From the NCBI GenBank assembly GCA_042408355.1, contig JBHORD010000108.1, forward strand, positions 1-21,062: a stretch of 21,062 nucleotides of DNA, given 5' to 3'. Positions within the stretch are counted from its first letter, which is position 1. Every line of letters begins with the position of its first letter. Positions 1 through 6,560 of this stretch are shown here, in pieces. The notes under the pieces are model-generated. The model was not told where the DNA came from and did no database searches. It was given only the letters and a program-made list of their open reading frames with translations. This DNA comes from Fen-1038 sp042408355. GTDB taxonomy: Bacteria; Chloroflexota; Anaerolineae; Anaerolineales; Villigracilaceae. A program made the position numbers and the translations under genes.

Positions 1-203
1 GTGGACTTTATTATTTCTGATCTTCTTTGTGTTGCTGGCCGCGCAAAGGAAGCCATAAAATGTTGGGCAACCAAAACGAACGCGCCCACATACTGTGCGG
101 CGAGCAGACCCAGATCCCAGCGCCAGTCGCTGTTCAGGATCAGCCCCGTCGAAGTTAAAAGCAAAACGACAACCGCAATCCATGCAAGGATGGTGATCAA
201 CAT
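1..203 (-). CDS. Small membrane protein, 3'-partial and disrupted
   Basis: Reading leftwards from an ATG at 203, one base after the stop of the preceding gene, an open frame begins MLITILAWIAVVVLLL and continues with a second hydrophobic stretch around residues 33-47, so it looks like a small multi-spanning membrane protein. Spacing implies co-transcription and translational coupling with the antiporter-like gene, and I infer it belongs to the same membrane complex or cluster. From base 65 leftwards the frame enters the inverted repeat, so residues past about 46 are probably not native. I do not recognise the family. The frame is still open at the window edge. Confidence 0.5.
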   Translation of the reverse strand, partial: MLITILAWIAVVVLLLTSTGLILNSDWRWDLGLLAAQYVGAFVLVAQHFMASFARPATQRRSEIIKS

Positions 204-262
204 TTTATGGCTTCCTTTGCGCGGCCAGCAACACAAAGAAGATCAGAAATAATAAAGTCCAC
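1..262. repeat. Exact 65-bp inverted repeat at window edge
   Basis: Bases 1-65 are the exact reverse complement of bases 198-262, with a 132-base spacer (66-197); the match stops at base 66/197. The right arm holds the last codons and stop of the antiporter-like gene and the first bases of the next gene, so the left arm is a displaced copy of coding sequence rather than a regulatory palindrome. Because one arm begins exactly at the window edge, the likeliest explanation is a fold-back at a contig end (chimeric read or graph artefact). A real inverted duplication cannot be excluded. Confidence 0.93.
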
Positions 263-1731
263 ATGATTCCGCTGTCGCCTTCGAGGATGGCGGAAATGGT
301 TTGCGTCAAACGGCCAAGCCAGAGATAAAGCGTCCAAAGGTTTTGATAAATCTGATCGAGACGCGAGGGGAAAGCTGGTTGAATCCAATGAGCGCGCACA
401 GGGTTGAGAAATGAAAAACGCGGCGTCGCCCACAACAAGCCTAATGTCAGCAGCGAAGCGGCGGCGCCGGCCGGCAAGACTCCCAACGCGAGGGCGCCCT
501 CCCATCCCCATAATCCCAGCAGAATTTGAATCAAAATCAAAAAGCCGATGCCAATCGGATAAACGCTCCTTGCCCATACCGGCTGTGAAGCCAGCGGACT
601 GCGCGTTGACGGACGCATGGCATGGCGCAAAAAACCCGTCATGATGAATGCCTGGGCAATCAAAAAGAATGGCAGAAAGAATCCCCAGGCGCCGGCATTG
701 TTTTGCCATCCAAGCGCAGTCAGCGAAAACGGAAGCGCAGACAGGGTCCACGCGCCAATCCATAATGCGCGGTTCAGCCAGATTTGCTGAAGCGAGGAAA
801 GGAATAATGCGCCGCCTGCTAAAATCAGCGCCGCACCCCAGCCGACGGTCCCGGCGGGATTTCCAAACAGCGCCGAACCAACCGCCAGCCCTCCAATGCC
901 GATCAACCAAAACGGACGGCCAATCAATTCGTCGGGCGCGCGCATCCACATCCAGCCGCCGTACAGCGCGGCGATGGCGGACAGGATCAACAGCAACACG
1001 CTAACCGGCGACGCCAAGCTGGAAGTTGGAATTCTCGCCAGGAGAATCAGACTCGACGCCGCCGAAACAAGCCTCAGCATGGTGCCAAGTCCGCGCCGCA
1101 GTGACGATTCGGAATGATAAGGCAGGTGAAGCGGAAGCACTCCCAGGCGCAGACCCGCCGCGGCGAGAAGAAGCAGTCCGGCTTGAGGCGGAGTGGAAAG
1201 AAAATCCAAAGGCTTGCCTGCCACAGCAACGCTGACCGCGTTTGCCAGCAACAATAAAACGATTCCCGCGGCACGCGTCGAAAAAGCGATCACGGCGCGC
1301 TCGCTGGATTGGGCCTCCGTCGAGGCGCGCAGCATCGTAATCAGTTCCAGAAGATCGAGCGCGGCCCACGCCAGAGCCAGCGTAAGCGGATTGCTTGCGG
1401 TCACTGCAACTAGTCCCAGGCCGCACAGAATCAGCGACGCCGACCACACGAGCGGATTTGGAAAATCCTCACGCGCCGAGGAAGTCAGCAAAATGGCGAT
1501 GGCCAGCGTGACAAGACTGAACGCGTATGTCCACGCCAGCCCGTCTGCCGATAATGCGGGCGATACCGAAAAAAGACTTGCCGGCTGCCAGATCAAAACG
1601 GTGAGCCACGCCAGAAATGTTCCTCCCAGGGCGGTCAACCAGCTGAAACGAAAATCGGGACGGGTGATGCGCAGAATCAAAAGCGCCAGCGCGGTGGCAA
1701 ATATCAGCACGATGGAGATGAGAATCAACAT
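205..1731 (-). CDS. Complex I / Mrp antiporter-like membrane subunit (NuoN/NuoM-like)
   Basis: About 508 residues, almost entirely hydrophobic with a dozen or more candidate membrane helices, as in the proton-conducting antiporter-like subunits of complex I, Mrp antiporters and membrane-bound hydrogenases. Family-like landmarks are a Glu at about residue 129 in a helix (LDLLEL), and a GVLPLHLPY stretch (197-205) at the position of the conserved TM7 segment that normally reads K-P-x-x-PLHxWLP. The usual Lys before that segment appears to be Arg (R195). The C-terminus (LEGDSGIMW followed by a hydrophobic helix) also fits the group. I chose ATG 1731 over an upstream TTG (1764) because a TAAAAT box lies 10 nt before it. 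Divergence from the canonical motifs means proton pumping is inferred, not shown. The next gene starts one base after its stop. Confidence 0.72.
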   Translation of the reverse strand: MLILISIVLIFATALALLILRITRPDFRFSWLTALGGTFLAWLTVLIWQPASLFSVSPALSADGLAWTYAFSLVTLAIAILLTSSAREDFPNPLVWSASLILCGLGLVAVTASNPLTLALAWAALDLLELITMLRASTEAQSSERAVIAFSTRAAGIVLLLLANAVSVAVAGKPLDFLSTPPQAGLLLLAAAGLRLGVLPLHLPYHSESSLRRGLGTMLRLVSAASSLILLARIPTSSLASPVSVLLLILSAIAALYGGWMWMRAPDELIGRPFWLIGIGGLAVGSALFGNPAGTVGWGAALILAGGALFLSSLQQIWLNRALWIGAWTLSALPFSLTALGWQNNAGAWGFFLPFFLIAQAFIMTGFLRHAMRPSTRSPLASQPVWARSVYPIGIGFLILIQILLGLWGWEGALALGVLPAGAAASLLTLGLLWATPRFSFLNPVRAHWIQPAFPSRLDQIYQNLWTLYLWLGRLTQTISAILEGDSGIMWTLLFLIFFVLLAAQRKP

Positions 1732-1741
1732 GGGTTTGATT

Positions 1742-1747
1742 ATTTTA
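1742..1747 (-). promoter_or_regulatory. -10-like TAAAAT, leaderless-type start
   Basis: TAAAAT on the minus strand ends 10 nt before the ATG at 1731. There is no Shine-Dalgarno in that gap and no clear -35, so transcription would begin at or very near the start codon. Confidence 0.45.
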
Positions 1748-1787
1748 TCAGTTTTGAGAAGCAATCGCTATCTGCTCTGGGCTTTGG

Positions 1788-1793
1788 TAGAAT
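1788..1793 (+). promoter_or_regulatory. -10-like TAGAAT, leaderless-type start
   Basis: TAGAAT ends 7 nt upstream of the ATG at 1801, which would place the transcription start at the A of the start codon. The 69-base divergent gap (1732-1800) holds this box and the opposite-strand TAAAAT. No Shine-Dalgarno is present. Confidence 0.5.
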
Positions 1794-1800
1794 CGAAACA

Positions 1801-3021
1801 ATGCTTCATTCCCCAATCAAATTGACATTTTATTTGCCCGCATTGATTTTGCCGGCATTTGCCTTGCTGACATCCTGCGCCTCGCGCCCGAGACTTTCAA
1901 CGGCTCCCGTTACCGAAAGCGCGTCCACGCCGATTCCAAACACCGGGACGCCTTCCCGAATTGCGACCTTTGCGCCCGATCCCACCGTTTCCTCGCAAGG
2001 CAATTCATTTGCGATTCCACAAATGGCAACCGCGCCAGCCGGCATAGATCCATTAACCGGACTGCCGCCCGCAGATCCGAGTTATCTACAACGCCGGCCC
2101 GTCGCCATCAAAGTCGCCAATTATCCGCGTTACATTCGTCCGCAGGCGGGACTGACCTACGCCGACGTTGTTTTTGAATATTACATCGAATATTTGCTGA
2201 CGCGGTTCATCGCGGTTTATTACGGCAACAATCCCAACATGATTGGGCCCGTGCGGTCGGGCCGTTATTTCGACGAGCATGTCGTGCGGATGTATCACGC
2301 TTTTTATGTGTTCCAATACGCCGATCCGCGCGAGTTTCAATATTTTTACAGCGGCGGTCTCCGTTCGTTTCTTCTGCTTCAGGGATTTGGAACATGCCCT
2401 CCGTTTTTCAACAGCCGCCGCCCGGTGGAAACATATAACAATGCATATTTCGATTTGACCAAATTGAACGATTGCGCCTCCCAACTTCATCTGGATAATT
2501 CTCCGCAGAATATCCGAAGCGGATTCTTTAGTGCAACAGTTCCGGCTGGCGGCTACGCCGTCAATCGCATCTATACAGATTATTCGGTGGACGACTACAA
2601 TTACTGGCAATACGATCCCGCCTCCCAGCGCTATTTGCGTTACCAGGAAGCGGACGATACGCGCGGCGGCAAACCGGAAACGTACGTTCCGCTGATGGAT
2701 TATTTGAACAATCGGCAAGTCGCGGCGGATAACGTCATTGTTCTGTTCGTCTCACATACTTTTCTGAACGAGGGCGAGCAACAGGATGAGGTGTACCACA
2801 TTAACCTGATCGACTCTGGACAGGCTTTTGTTTTTCGCAACGGAGAGGGTTTTCCCGCGCGTTGGTTCCGATCCGATATTGACCAGCCGTTGCTCATCAC
2901 AAATTTGGACGGCGCGCCGCTTGATCTCAAACCCGGTCAGACGTTTTTTCAAATCATTGGCGTGACGTCCACGGATTGGTCCGATGGCGCGGGCTGGCAT
3001 TTCGATTTTCATACGCCGTGA
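1801..3021 (+). CDS. DUF3048 (YerB-like) lipoprotein
   Basis: A 406-residue predicted lipoprotein: a hydrophobic N-terminus ends in a lipobox LLTSC (Cys26), followed by a Ser/Thr/Pro-rich linker to about residue 80. The folded part matches DUF3048, the family of Bacillus YerB: DPLTGLPP (83-90), RRPVAIKVAN (98-107), RPQAGLTYADVVFEY (113-127), TRFIAVYYG (134-142) and the hallmark IGPVRSGR (148-155). Members are secreted, lipid-anchored proteins of unknown function; an envelope role is inferred. The start is set by the -10 box 7 nt upstream, giving an apparently leaderless gene. It is the first plus-strand gene and diverges from the antiporter-like gene. Confidence 0.88.
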   Translation: MLHSPIKLTFYLPALILPAFALLTSCASRPRLSTAPVTESASTPIPNTGTPSRIATFAPDPTVSSQGNSFAIPQMATAPAGIDPLTGLPPADPSYLQRRPVAIKVANYPRYIRPQAGLTYADVVFEYYIEYLLTRFIAVYYGNNPNMIGPVRSGRYFDEHVVRMYHAFYVFQYADPREFQYFYSGGLRSFLLLQGFGTCPPFFNSRRPVETYNNAYFDLTKLNDCASQLHLDNSPQNIRSGFFSATVPAGGYAVNRIYTDYSVDDYNYWQYDPASQRYLRYQEADDTRGGKPETYVPLMDYLNNRQVAADNVIVLFVSHTFLNEGEQQDEVYHINLIDSGQAFVFRNGEGFPARWFRSDIDQPLLITNLDGAPLDLKPGQTFFQIIGVTSTDWSDGAGWHFDFHTP

Positions 3022-3031
3022 GGTGTAAAAT

Positions 3032-3082
3032 AAAAGACGGAGGATGAGAGACGAAAAATGAAAGAAGGAAGGACGAAGGATG
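3032..3082 (+). repeat. Purine-rich simple tract with stacked mini-ORFs
   Basis: The 58-base gap before the lyase gene is mostly a degenerate A/G tract built on GGA/GAC/GAA words. Two tiny frames lie in it and overlap tail to head: ATG 3044 to TGA 3059-3061 (5 codons) and ATG 3058 to TAA 3085-3087 (9 codons). The second overlaps the lyase start at 3080. The tract also supplies Shine-Dalgarno-like GGAAGGA and GAAGG words. A TAAAAT at 3026-3031 could be a -10. The mini-ORFs may simply be by-products of the repeat composition. Confidence 0.4.
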
Positions 3083-4561
3083 GATAATTTTCGTGTCGAA
3101 AAAGATTCGTTGGGGGAATTGCGCGTTCCGGCGAAGGCTTTATACGGCGTGCAAACCGAACGCGCGGTGGAGAACTTTCCGATCAGCGGATTGCGTCCAT
3201 GGCGGGCGTTCATTTGGTCGGTCGCAACCGTCAAGCGCGCCGCGGCAGAAGTCAATTATGGTCTCGGTTTGTTCAACGACCGCGAAGTGGACGGCAAAAA
3301 ATTCACCGCGAAACAACTTTCTGATTCGATCAAACAGGCCGCGCAGGAAGTGATGGACGGCAAATGGGATTCAGAGTTTGTCGTGGATCCGTTTCAGGCG
3401 GGCGCCGGCACCAGCCATAACATGAACGCCAATGAAGTCATCGCCAACCGCGCCACGCAAATTCTCGGCGGCGAACTTGGAAAATATTATGTTCATCCAA
3501 ACGATCATGTCAACATGGCGCAGTCTACCAACGATGTCATTCCGACTTCGATTCGTCTGGGCGCGCTGTGGCGTCTGGATGAATTGCTGACTTCGCTCAA
3601 GGCGCTTCAATCCGCGCTGGAGGCAAAGGCGCGCGAATTCGACGACATCGTCAAATCGGGGCGCACGCATCTTCAGGACGCCGTGCCGGTTCGACTCGGC
3701 CAGGAATTTGGCGCATACGCCAAAGCGGTCTCGCGCGAATCCGAACGCATCGCGCGTTCGGCGGAGGGGCTGAGGCGGCTTGGAATCGGCGGAACCGCGG
3801 TCGGGTCCGGCTTGAACGCACATCCCGAATATCATAAACGGATGGTGAAGAAATTATCCGAGTTGACCGGGTTGAAATTATACGAGTCCGATAATTTATT
3901 TGAGTCCATGCAATCCATGGCGGACGCGGCGGACTTTTCCGCCTCCATCCGCACGCTGGCGTTGACGTTGATTCGCATTGCAAATGATTTTCGCTTGCTG
4001 GCGTCTGGTCCATCCACGGGGCTCGATGAGATCCGCCTGCCCGCGGTTCAACCCGGTTCGAGCATCATGCCGGGGAAGGTGAATCCGGTAATGGCGGAAA
4101 TGCTCGATATGGCGATGTTCCATGTGATCGGCTGTGACGCGACGATCGCAATGGCAGTGCAGGCCGGGCAATTGGAATTGAATGTGATGATGCCGATCAT
4201 CGCACATAACCTTTTCGAGATGATGCAGGTGACCATCGGCGCGGTGAATGCGTTTACGGAGCGCGCCGTGAAAGGATTGACAGCGAATCGCGAAAAGGCC
4301 GAAGGCTGGCTGTCGAAGAACGCGATTGTGGTCACCGCCTTGAATCCGGTGATCGGATATTCGCAGGGCGCGGCGCTGGTGAAGGAAGCGCTGGCGAAGA
4401 ACGCTTCGATCCGCGAGCTGGCGGTTGAAAAAGCCAAAGCCGGCGCACTCAAACACCGCGATGAAGATCGCCTGGTGACTGTGGATGAAATCAACGCCGC
4501 GCTTTCGGATTTGCGGAAACTCACCGAAGGCGGAATCGTCGGCGGTTCAGCCGGAGGATGA
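3080..4561 (+). CDS. Aspartate ammonia-lyase / fumarase class II family lyase
   Basis: A 493-residue member of the aspartase/fumarase superfamily, which forms homotetramers and cleaves aspartate to fumarate plus ammonia or interconverts malate and fumarate. Visible landmarks are LYGVQTERAVENFPIS (21-36), GAGTSHNMNANEV (108-120), GRTHLQDAVPVRLGQEFGAY (194-213), GGTAVGSGLN (237-246) and the signature catalytic loop GSSIMPGKVNP (326-336). After the loop it reads NPVMAE, as in aspartases (fumarases usually have NPTQCE), and GQLELNVM (363-370) is also aspartase-like. I therefore favour aspartase, but substrate cannot be fixed from sequence. It is slightly longer than usual (about 465), partly from a charged segment near residues 68-100. 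Cytoplasmic. It lies 58 bases after the DUF3048 gene. Confidence 0.87.
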   Translation: MDNFRVEKDSLGELRVPAKALYGVQTERAVENFPISGLRPWRAFIWSVATVKRAAAEVNYGLGLFNDREVDGKKFTAKQLSDSIKQAAQEVMDGKWDSEFVVDPFQAGAGTSHNMNANEVIANRATQILGGELGKYYVHPNDHVNMAQSTNDVIPTSIRLGALWRLDELLTSLKALQSALEAKAREFDDIVKSGRTHLQDAVPVRLGQEFGAYAKAVSRESERIARSAEGLRRLGIGGTAVGSGLNAHPEYHKRMVKKLSELTGLKLYESDNLFESMQSMADAADFSASIRTLALTLIRIANDFRLLASGPSTGLDEIRLPAVQPGSSIMPGKVNPVMAEMLDMAMFHVIGCDATIAMAVQAGQLELNVMMPIIAHNLFEMMQVTIGAVNAFTERAVKGLTANREKAEGWLSKNAIVVTALNPVIGYSQGAALVKEALAKNASIRELAVEKAKAGALKHRDEDRLVTVDEINAALSDLRKLTEGGIVGGSAGG

Positions 4562-4592
4562 TTTCACACCAAGGGGCGCAGGGGCCGCTGTG

Positions 4593-4626
4593 TTTTCCTT
4601 TGCACGCACAAGGAAAAGATCTTGTG
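4593..4626 (+). other. Overlapping hairpins in the 4562-4659 gap
   Basis: TTTTCCTT (4593-4600) pairs with AAGGAAAA (4610-4617) around a 9-base loop, and CACAAG (4607-4612) can alternatively pair with CTTGTG (4621-4626), so the two stems exclude each other. No T-tract follows, so it is a weak terminator candidate for the lyase gene. It may be part of a dispersed intergenic repeat. Confidence 0.3.
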
Positions 4627-4659
4627 TGATGTGTATCTCTGCGGCGAATAAGGAGCCTT

Positions 4660-5184
4660 ATGTCCTTTGACCCAACTTTTCTCAGCAGCGTACTGCTCGT
4701 CCTGACGGCGTTCGGCGGCGCGTTCCTTGCCGCGTTGTGGATCGCGTTGGTGATTTGGACATACCGCGATATCCGCGCCCGCGCGCGTGACCCATTGGTG
4801 CATATTCTTTCAGCCCTGCTGGTCGCTGTATTGAATTTGCCGGGCGTGCTGGTTTATTTGATTTTGCGCCCATCGAAAACGCTGGAAGAAGAATATCAAC
4901 ACACGCTCGAAGAAGAAGCATTGCTCCAGACGTTGGAAGATTTGCCAGTCTGCCCCGGCTGTGAACGGCGCGTGAAAGAGGATTGGCAGGTTTGCCCGAA
5001 CTGTCACACCAAACTCAAGAAGGCCTGTCATCATTGCGGTAAATTGATGGAACTGCCGTGGAACATCTGTCCGTATTGCGGCACGCCCGTGCCCGGCATG
5101 AGGCAGGATGGCGCGGCCTCCCTGGATGACGCTTTACGAGATTTGCAGATCGGCGATTCAGACGGCGAAGCAAAAGCCGGGTAA
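4660..5184 (+). CDS. Membrane-anchored double zinc-ribbon protein
   Basis: A 174-residue protein with two hydrophobic segments (about residues 8-33 and 46-68) followed by an acidic, Glu-rich stretch and a cytosolic double zinc ribbon: CPGC...CPNC forms the first and CHHC...CPYC the second, four CxxC knuckles between about residues 98 and 147. The arrangement matches DZANK-type zinc ribbons on small membrane proteins, which are common and mostly uncharacterised. The start is well supported by AAGGAG at 4650-4655, 4 nt before the ATG. The tail (150-174) is acidic and probably disordered. A specific role, such as scaffolding at the membrane, cannot be assigned. Confidence 0.82.
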   Translation: MSFDPTFLSSVLLVLTAFGGAFLAALWIALVIWTYRDIRARARDPLVHILSALLVAVLNLPGVLVYLILRPSKTLEEEYQHTLEEEALLQTLEDLPVCPGCERRVKEDWQVCPNCHTKLKKACHHCGKLMELPWNICPYCGTPVPGMRQDGAASLDDALRDLQIGDSDGEAKAG

Positions 5185-5289
5185 AGGATCGCAGTATTTC
5201 CTTCTTCTGTATCAGCGTACGTCAGCGTTTTCTGCGTCCCAATTTTATTTCCGGCGGAGTCTCATGCTTTGCTGCAAATGCCTTTGATG

Positions 5290-5370
5290 TTGTCGCTGCG
5301 GGCGCAGCGAAGCAGTCTCCTGGCTTGCGAGGGGATTGCTTTGTGGCGACAAGGCGCTGCCCACAATGAC
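5290..5370. repeat. REP-like imperfect palindrome in the 5185-5404 gap
   Basis: The 220-base gap before the MenC-like gene contains GAAGCAGTCTCCT (5309-5321), an inverted near-copy AGGGGATTGCTTT (5330-5342) with 10 of 13 positions matching, and an ACAATGAC end (5363-5370). This layout (AAGCAATCTCC palindrome plus a CAATGAC terminus) resembles a dispersed palindromic element I know from many environmental bacterial genomes, including Chloroflexota. No transposase is present, so it would be non-autonomous or simply a structured RNA/DNA element. Nothing else is evident in the gap. Confidence 0.5.
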
Positions 5371-5404
5371 AGGTCTGCAACCGAACAAAGAGGAATTTTT
5401 TTCG

Positions 5405-6517
5405 ATGAAAATTGACTCTCTCGCCCTTTATCATCTTCGTATGCCGCTCGTTGCGCCGTTCGAGACTTCGTTTGGGCGCGAGGTGGACCGCGAGTGCATC
5501 GTTGTTTCGATCGAATCCGACGGTCTGACCGGCTGGGGCGAATGCGTCGCCACGCGCGACCCCGGTTACAACTACGAGACAGCGGTCACGGCCTGGCATA
5601 TCATCAAGGATTTCATTGCGCCGCAAATTCTCGGCAAGGATGTTCGCGGCGCGGTTGATTTTCAGCGGCGCGTCGCGGGGATTCGCGGGCATCATCTTGC
5701 CAAAGCCGGCGTCGAAATGGCATTGTGGGATTTGGCAGGCAAGCGCGAACAGAAATCTTTGCGGGCGATGCTCGGCGGCAAACGCGATCGAGTTTCGGTG
5801 GGCGTGTCGGTCGGATTGCAGGAGTCGCCTGAGGTCCTGGTGCGAACCGTGGCGAATTACGTTGAAGGCGGCTATGCGCGCATCAAGATCAAAATCAAAC
5901 CCGGACGAGATGTCGGCGACGCGTCGGCAGTGCGAAAAGCGTTTCCAGATATCCGTCTGCAAGTGGACGCGAATTCGGCTTATTCTCTGGAGTCTGCAAA
6001 AGCGCTCAAGCCGCTTGACGATTTGAATCTTTTGCTGATCGAACAGCCTTTGTACGAAGACGATATTTGGGATCACCGCAAATTGCAGAAGGAATTTCGC
6101 ACGCCGATCTGCCTCGATGAAAGTATCCTCACGCCGCGTCATGCGCGTTATGCGTTGGAGATGGAAGCCTGCCGCATCATCAACATCAAGGCGGGGCGTG
6201 TGGGCGGGTTGAGTCAGGCGCTTGAAGTTCACGATTATTGCAGTGCGCACAACGTGCCGGTGTGGTGCGGCGGCATGTTGGAAACCGGCATCGGCCGCGC
6301 CTCCAACCTGGCGCTGGCTTCCCTGCCCGGCTTTACGTTGCCCGGCGACATCTCCGCCTCGGATCGTTATTACAAACGCGACATCACGCATGAACGATTC
6401 TTGTTGAACAGCGACAGCACGATTGATGTGCCGGGCGGCGCGGGCCTCGGCGTGACAATTGACGAAGAAGCGTTGGATTCATTTACGTTGACGCGGCTCA
6501 AACTTAAGCCATCATAA
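5405..6517 (+). CDS. menC: Enolase-superfamily o-succinylbenzoate synthase / N-succinylamino acid racemase-like
   Basis: A 370-residue enolase-superfamily enzyme of the muconate-lactonising subgroup. All expected active-site elements are visible in order on the barrel: KIK (K163/K165) as the base motif, metal ligands D188 (VDAN), E213 (IEQPL) and D238 (LDES), and the opposite-face Lys K262 (NIKAGRVGG). The run IEQPLYEDD...TPICLDESI is typical of OSBS/NSAR proteins, which convert SHCHC to o-succinylbenzoate for menaquinone and/or racemise N-succinyl amino acids. No other men gene is visible here, so the physiological substrate is uncertain. I chose ATG 5405 rather than upstream TTG frames because MKIDSLALYHLRMPL is the normal N-terminus; a GAGGA lies upstream with a long spacer. 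Cytoplasmic. Confidence 0.82.
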   Translation: MKIDSLALYHLRMPLVAPFETSFGREVDRECIVVSIESDGLTGWGECVATRDPGYNYETAVTAWHIIKDFIAPQILGKDVRGAVDFQRRVAGIRGHHLAKAGVEMALWDLAGKREQKSLRAMLGGKRDRVSVGVSVGLQESPEVLVRTVANYVEGGYARIKIKIKPGRDVGDASAVRKAFPDIRLQVDANSAYSLESAKALKPLDDLNLLLIEQPLYEDDIWDHRKLQKEFRTPICLDESILTPRHARYALEMEACRIINIKAGRVGGLSQALEVHDYCSAHNVPVWCGGMLETGIGRASNLALASLPGFTLPGDISASDRYYKRDITHERFLLNSDSTIDVPGGAGLGVTIDEEALDSFTLTRLKLKPS

Positions 6518-6546
6518 GATTTGATTTTTAAATAAGTTTCTCCGGC

Positions 6547-6552
6547 TATAAT
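6547..6552 (+). promoter_or_regulatory. -10 TATAAT, leaderless-type start
   Basis: A perfect TATAAT ends 8 nt before the GTG at 6561. A TTGATT at 6521-6526 is a possible -35, but the 20-nt spacing is long. There is no Shine-Dalgarno in the short gap. Confidence 0.6.
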
Positions 6553-6560
6553 CTTTCCTT

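Noticed and set aside
1..252. Plus-strand 83-codon frame at the left edge
   Set aside because: It arises from the inverted copy of the antiporter gene's end and has no protein-like features of its own.
197..949. 250-codon minus-strand frame inside the antiporter-like gene
   Set aside because: Shifted frame of a clear hydrophobic membrane protein; its Cys/Arg-rich sequence is out-of-frame reading.
3896..4456. 186-codon minus-strand frame opposite the lyase
   Set aside because: Lies wholly within a well-conserved coding gene, with shadow-like composition.
5222..6391. 389-codon minus-strand frame opposite the MenC-like gene
   Set aside because: Antisense shadow of a gene with all its active-site residues; its translation is His/Arg/Gln-rich low-quality sequence typical of reverse frames in GC-biased genes.
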